Assembly: GCF_042675665.1 (NCBI RefSeq)
Contig: NZ_JBHTJI010000001.1
Location: 1,302,001-1,366,000, forward strand
Source: Mariniflexile jejuense
Lineage (GTDB): Bacteria > Bacteroidota > Bacteroidia > Flavobacteriales > Flavobacteriaceae
Reading direction: 5' to 3'
Length of the DNA stretch: 64,000 nt
The notes under the pieces were generated by a model that did no database searches, was not told where the DNA came from, and saw only the letters and a list, made by a program, of their open reading frames with translations. Positions within the stretch are counted from its first letter, which is position 1; each line of letters starts with the position of its first letter. Of this stretch, positions 60,327 through 64,000 are shown in pieces. Made by a program: the position numbers and the translations under genes.

Positions 60327-62090
60327 ATGATTACTAGGATTTTTGATTTCCCTCAATATCAGTTAGAAACGTATAATTTACAAAAAGCATTCACAACCAA
60401 ATATGATGGCGTTTGGAAATCAATTTCTACCAAAGATTTTGTAGAGCAAGCCAATGCAATTAGCCGTGGTTTAATACGTTTGGGAATAAAACCTAATGAT
60501 AAAATTGCTGTTATTTCTTCAAGTAATAGAACGGAATGGAATATTTTAGATATAGGAATTTTACAAACAGGGGCTCAAAACGTACCTATTTACCCTACTA
60601 TTGCTTCGGAAGATTATGAGTATATTATTAATCATTCCGAATCTATTTATTGCTTTGTTTCTGATATAGAAGTTCTTGAAAAACTAAATTCAATTAAAAA
60701 CAATACCAAACTTAAAAACATATATACCTTTGATGCTGTTTTAAACGAAAATCATTGGACAGATGTTTTAAAACTGGGCGAAGATATAAGTAACCAAAAC
60801 GAAGTAGATACTAGAAAAGAAGCTGTAAAACCTTCAGATTTAGCTACCTTAATATATACATCAGGAACTACTGGCAAACCAAAAGGCGTTATGTTGTCAC
60901 ATAACAATTTAGTTTCAAACGTTTTAGATAGTGAAAAACGTGTACCTTTTGATTATGGAAAATCTAAAGCATTAAGTTTTCTTCCTGTATGTCATGTTTT
61001 TGAACGCATGATTTTGTACCTATATATGTATTGTGGTGTTGAAGTTTATTTTGCCGAATCTATTGACAAAATGAGCGACAACTTAAAAGAAGTTTGCCCA
61101 ACAGTTATGACGGCTGTACCGCGTTTATATGAAAAGGTATACGATAAAATTGTTGCAAAAGGAACCAATTTAACAGGCATTAAAAAAGCATTATTTTTTT
61201 GGGCACTTAATTTAGGCTTAAAATTTGAACCTTATGGTAAAAACGGTTGGTGGTACGAACTTCAGCTAAAAATTGCCCGAAAATTAATTTTTAGCAAATG
61301 GCAAGAAGGCTTAGGAGGTAAATTAGAACTTATGGTTTCTGGTAGTGCTGCGCTTCAAACTCGTTTAACGCGCGTATTTGCAGCAGCAGGTTTGCCTATT
61401 ATGGAAGGCTACGGACTTACAGAAACATCGCCCGTAATTTCGGTTAACGACATGAGAAACGGTGGTTTTAGAGTTAGTACCGTTGGGAAAATAATTAATA
61501 ATGTTGAAGTTAAAATTGCTGAAGACGGTGAAATTTTAGTAAAAGGTCCAAACGTAATGCTAGGATATTATAAGGATACAGAAAAAACTGCTGAAGTAAT
61601 GACCGGAGATTATTTTCACACTGGTGATATTGGTGAATTTGATGCCGATGGTTTTTTAAAAATAACAGATCGTAAAAAGGAAATGTTTAAAACCTCGGGA
61701 GGTAAATATGTTGCTCCAGCACTTATCGAAAATCATTTTAAACAATCGCGCTTTATAGAACAAATAATGGTTATAGGTGAAGGCGAAAAAATGCCAGCAG
61801 CTTTAATACAATTAAACTTAGAATTTGTTAAAGATTGGGCTAAAATTCATAAAGTTAGCTTTAAAGGTACTGGTGATTTGATTTCAAATCCGCAATTACT
61901 AGAACGCATACAAGATGAAATAGATAAAGCTAACAGCCACTTTGGTAGTTGGGAACAAATAAAAAAATTCGAAATAACACCAGACATTTGGTCTATTGAA
62001 GCAGGTCACTTAACACCTACTATGAAGCTTAAACGTAAAGTTATAAAAGAAAAATACGCTAACCTGATAGAAAAAATTTACAGACCATAA
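60327..62090 (+). CDS. Long-chain acyl-CoA ligase (AMP-forming)
   Basis: Adenylate-forming fatty acid-CoA ligase, 587 residues. The start is MITRIFDFPQYQLETYNL. The P-loop is LIYTSGTTGKPKGVMLSHNNL (about 176-196), followed by the ACSL gate region LPVCHVFERM, then MEGYGLTETSPVISV, the hinge YFHTGDIGEFDADGFLKITDRKKEMFKTSGGKYVAP with the catalytic lysine region near the C-terminus (KLKRKVI). It activates fatty acids at the membrane for beta-oxidation or lipid synthesis. It lies just before the MarR/fadN unit, which fits fatty acid metabolism. Confidence 0.94.
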   Translation: MITRIFDFPQYQLETYNLQKAFTTKYDGVWKSISTKDFVEQANAISRGLIRLGIKPNDKIAVISSSNRTEWNILDIGILQTGAQNVPIYPTIASEDYEYIINHSESIYCFVSDIEVLEKLNSIKNNTKLKNIYTFDAVLNENHWTDVLKLGEDISNQNEVDTRKEAVKPSDLATLIYTSGTTGKPKGVMLSHNNLVSNVLDSEKRVPFDYGKSKALSFLPVCHVFERMILYLYMYCGVEVYFAESIDKMSDNLKEVCPTVMTAVPRLYEKVYDKIVAKGTNLTGIKKALFFWALNLGLKFEPYGKNGWWYELQLKIARKLIFSKWQEGLGGKLELMVSGSAALQTRLTRVFAAAGLPIMEGYGLTETSPVISVNDMRNGGFRVSTVGKIINNVEVKIAEDGEILVKGPNVMLGYYKDTEKTAEVMTGDYFHTGDIGEFDADGFLKITDRKKEMFKTSGGKYVAPALIENHFKQSRFIEQIMVIGEGEKMPAALIQLNLEFVKDWAKIHKVSFKGTGDLISNPQLLERIQDEIDKANSHFGSWEQIKKFEITPDIWSIEAGHLTPTMKLKRKVIKEKYANLIEKIYRP

Positions 62091-62138
62091 TCGTGAATTT
62101 TTAGTAATCCAAAACCAAAATCTTTATAAAATTTTCAT

Positions 62139-62164
62139 AATTTATTATGCATGCATAATAAATT
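62139..62164. promoter_or_regulatory. Perfect 26-bp palindrome, candidate MarR operator
   Basis: Half-site AATTTATTATGCA and its exact inverse, with no central spacer. It ends 5 bases before the -7 element at 62169-62176 and so covers the -33 region: a repressor position. The MarR gene it precedes is the obvious candidate to bind it; that is inference. Confidence 0.7.
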
Positions 62165-62168
62165 TTTA

Positions 62169-62176
62169 TATATTTG
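62169..62176 (+). promoter_or_regulatory. Probable -7 element of the marR-fadN unit
   Basis: TATATTTG matches TAnnTTTG. Transcription would begin near 62183, leaving a leader of about 108 bases before the ATG at 62291. No TTG at -33; the position is taken by the palindrome. Confidence 0.6.
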
Positions 62177-62290
62177 ACTTTACCTTCCAAAAAACATGAA
62201 ATGATAAAGACAAATACATTTTCTAAAAACAAAACTATAGGATTTTTTTTTAAATACCGTCTGTTCAAAATAAATTACTAAATAAAACAG

Positions 62291-62737
62291 ATGAAAGATA
62301 GAACTATAGATTACATATTAAGAACCACATGGCTTGCTGTTCAAAAAATGTATAATGAAGAAGCCTCGAAGTTTGAAAGCACCATGGCTACAGGTTTTAC
62401 ACTATTAAGTATAGACCGCGATAAAGGAACTGCTTCAACCTCATTAGGGCCTAAAATGGGTATGGAAGCAACCAGTTTATCAAGAATTTTAAAAACAATG
62501 GAAGCAAAAGGTTTGATAGAACGTAGACCAAACCCTGAAGATGGTAGAGGTGTTATCATTCACCTTACCGATTTTGGACTTGAAAAAAGAGAAGATTCAA
62601 AAGAACGTGTTTTAATTTTCAACGAAGCTATTAAGAAAAATATTTCAGAAGAAAAATTAAACCACTTTTATGAAGTAGCCGATGTAATAAACGAACTAAT
62701 TTCAAACAAAAAAATATACGATCAAAACGACAAGTAA
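62291..62737 (+). CDS. MarR-family transcriptional regulator
   Basis: A 148-residue winged-helix regulator. The dimer helices are at both ends, and the DNA-binding part is ASTSLGPKMGMEATSLSRILKTMEAKGLIERRPNPEDGRGVIIHLTDFG, with the standard MarR wing (RRPNPEDGRG). It is 4 bases upstream of the fadN-like gene, so it is cotranscribed with beta-oxidation genes and probably represses its own operon, released by an acyl-CoA or fatty acid. This matches the location of the 26-bp palindrome. Ligand is inferred. Confidence 0.92.
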   Translation: MKDRTIDYILRTTWLAVQKMYNEEASKFESTMATGFTLLSIDRDKGTASTSLGPKMGMEATSLSRILKTMEAKGLIERRPNPEDGRGVIIHLTDFGLEKREDSKERVLIFNEAIKKNISEEKLNHFYEVADVINELISNKKIYDQNDK

Positions 62738-62741
62738 TAAA

Positions 62742-64000
62742 ATGAGTAAACGTAGAATTAAAAAAATAGCCATTATTGGTTCAGGAATTATGGGAAGCGG
62801 TATTGCATGTCATTTCGCAAATATTGGCGTAGACGTGTTATTGCTTGACATTGTTCCAAGAGAATTAAACGATGCAGAAAAAGCGAAAGGTTTAACCCTA
62901 GAAAACAAATTGGTTAGAAATCGTTTAGTGAATGATGCTTTAGCGGCCTCATTAAAATCGAAGCCCTCGCCTATTTATCATCCAGATTTTGCTAAACGCA
63001 TCACTACAGGTAATTTAGAAGATGATATTTCTAAAGTTAAAGATGTAGATTGGATTATGGAGGTTGTGGTTGAACGCCTCGACATTAAAAAAAGTGTTTT
63101 TGAAAAACTAGAAAAACACCGAACTCCTGGTACTTTAATCACTTCAAACACATCGGGTATTCCTATTCATTTTATGAGTGAAGGCCGTTCGGAAGATTTT
63201 CAAAAACATTTCTGCGGCACCCACTTTTTCAATCCGGCACGTTACTTAAAATTATTCGAAATTATTCCTGGTCCTAAAACATCACAAGAAGTTTTAGACT
63301 TTTTAAATGGTTATGGTGAACAATTCTTAGGAAAAACCTCGGTTGTTGCTAAAGATACACCTGCCTTCATTGGAAACCGCATTGGTATTTTTGGTATTCA
63401 AAGTTTATTCCATCAAGTAAAATCTTTAGGCTTAACGGTTGAAGAAATTGATAAATTAACTGGTCCGGTGATTGGACGACCAAAATCGGCAACCTTTAGA
63501 ACGGTAGATGTGGTTGGGTTAGATACTTTGGTACATGTTGCCAACGGTATTTATGAAAATTGCCCTAACGATGAAGCTCACGAGCTTTTCAAACTGCCCG
63601 ATTTCATCAATAAAATGATGGAAAACAAATGGCTTGGAAGCAAAACCGGGCAAGGTTTTTACAAAAAAGAAGGTAAGGATATTTTAGCATTAGACTTGAA
63701 TACTTTAGAATACAAGCCTTCAAAAAAAGCAAGTTTTGCTACTTTAGAACTAACAAAAACGGTTGATAAAGTCATCGACAGATTTAAAATATTAGTTTCA
63801 GGGAAAGATAAAGCAGGCGATTTCTACAGAAAAAACTTTGCTTCCATGTTTGCCTATGTTTCTAATAGAATACCTGAAATTACCGATGATTTATATAAAA
63901 TAGATGATGCAATGAAAGCGGGATTTGGATGGGAACACGGTCCTTTTCTAATTTGGGATGCTGTTGGTGTAGAAAAAGGCATCGAAATCATGAAAGCAGA
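62742..64000 (+). CDS. fadN: 3-hydroxyacyl-CoA dehydrogenase / enoyl-CoA hydratase, FadN-like (partial)
   Basis: N-terminal 419 residues of a FadN-type beta-oxidation protein; the hydratase part lies beyond the right edge. The NAD-binding motif is KIAIIGSGIMGSGIA (8-22). The dehydrogenase catalytic region includes ITSNTSGIPI, FCGTHFFNPARYLKLFEIIPG (catalytic His) and KDTPAFIGNRIG; then GPVIGRPKSATFRTVDVVGLDT and GQGFYKK. The order dehydrogenase then hydratase is the FadN form, not the FadB form. Start ATG at 62742, 4 bases after marR. Confidence 0.93.
   Translation, partial: MSKRRIKKIAIIGSGIMGSGIACHFANIGVDVLLLDIVPRELNDAEKAKGLTLENKLVRNRLVNDALAASLKSKPSPIYHPDFAKRITTGNLEDDISKVKDVDWIMEVVVERLDIKKSVFEKLEKHRTPGTLITSNTSGIPIHFMSEGRSEDFQKHFCGTHFFNPARYLKLFEIIPGPKTSQEVLDFLNGYGEQFLGKTSVVAKDTPAFIGNRIGIFGIQSLFHQVKSLGLTVEEIDKLTGPVIGRPKSATFRTVDVVGLDTLVHVANGIYENCPNDEAHELFKLPDFINKMMENKWLGSKTGQGFYKKEGKDILALDLNTLEYKPSKKASFATLELTKTVDKVIDRFKILVSGKDKAGDFYRKNFASMFAYVSNRIPEITDDLYKIDDAMKAGFGWEHGPFLIWDAVGVEKGIEIMKA

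Noticed and set aside
60239..60337. 32-codon frame with a hydrophobic signal-like peptide overlapping the acyl-CoA ligase start
   Set aside because: Hydrophobic peptides arise readily from T-rich DNA; no promoter places it clearly on the transcript and no conservation can be shown.
1..64000. CRISPR array, insertion sequence or prophage
   Set aside because: No regularly spaced direct repeats of CRISPR size, no transposase or integrase and no phage structural genes were seen.

Overview
The window reads as chromosomal DNA of a member of the family Flavobacteriaceae (phylum Bacteroidota). Evidence: very AT-rich DNA; genes typical of that family (950-residue CarB, GlmU-like sugar nucleotidyltransferase, DUF2795 and DUF4199 proteins, SecA without a zinc tail); a secreted nuclease with a type IX secretion (T9SS) sorting domain; and many copies of the Bacteroidota promoter -7 element TAnnTTTG, several paired with TTG 19-20 bases upstream. 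The genus cannot be fixed from this sequence. No tRNA, rRNA, CRISPR array, insertion sequence or prophage was found.

Region 1 (1-15.85 kb, all minus strand) is a surface-polysaccharide locus. Transcription starts at a Wza-like outer-membrane lipoprotein and a Wzc-like chain-length/tyrosine kinase. It continues through an ABC-2 exporter pair (Wzm permease, Wzt ATPase with a C-terminal glycan-recognition domain), a polysaccharide pyruvyl transferase and a GT-B enzyme, then a run of nine mostly family 2 glycosyltransferases, many overlapping end to end. The last one runs off the left edge. Five imperfect 11-bp tandem repeats lie between wzc and wzm.

Region 2 (15.9-29.5 kb) holds housekeeping genes: an ABC-F ATPase, a methyltransferase, a PduO-type cobalamin adenosyltransferase, DUF2795, secA with a structured leader, an HxlR regulator divergent from an NmrA-like quinone reductase and a DOPA-dioxygenase homologue (a likely electrophile/quinone-response module), carB and rpmH.

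Region 3 (29.7-51.6 kb) is mixed core and envelope: a TPR membrane protein; a minus-strand group with alpha/beta hydrolase, lytic transglycosylase, DJ-1/PfpI lipoprotein and PH-like protein; GNAT; lipocalin-like lipoprotein; mtaB, preceded by a candidate small RNA; a solute-binding lipoprotein; YhhN; a PD40 propeller; GlmU-like protein; L31; DUF4199; a GtrB-like glycosyltransferase; phosphoglucomutase; an MsbA-like exporter; an ECF sigma factor with a putative anti-sigma and a Spy/CpxP-like protein; a BNR-repeat lipoprotein; RsmB-like methyltransferase; and T9SS endonuclease I.

Region 4 (51.7-64 kb) has metabolism: purL (with a palindromic repeat inserted in frame in an interdomain linker), an OFA-family transporter with pflA and pflB (a fermentation cassette with an FNR/CRP-like palindrome placed for activation), a long-chain acyl-CoA ligase, and a MarR regulator plus the start of a fadN-like beta-oxidation gene preceded by a perfect 26-bp palindrome. 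The most notable signals are the purL element, the pflB and marR palindromes, the candidate small RNA upstream of mtaB and the 11-bp repeats.
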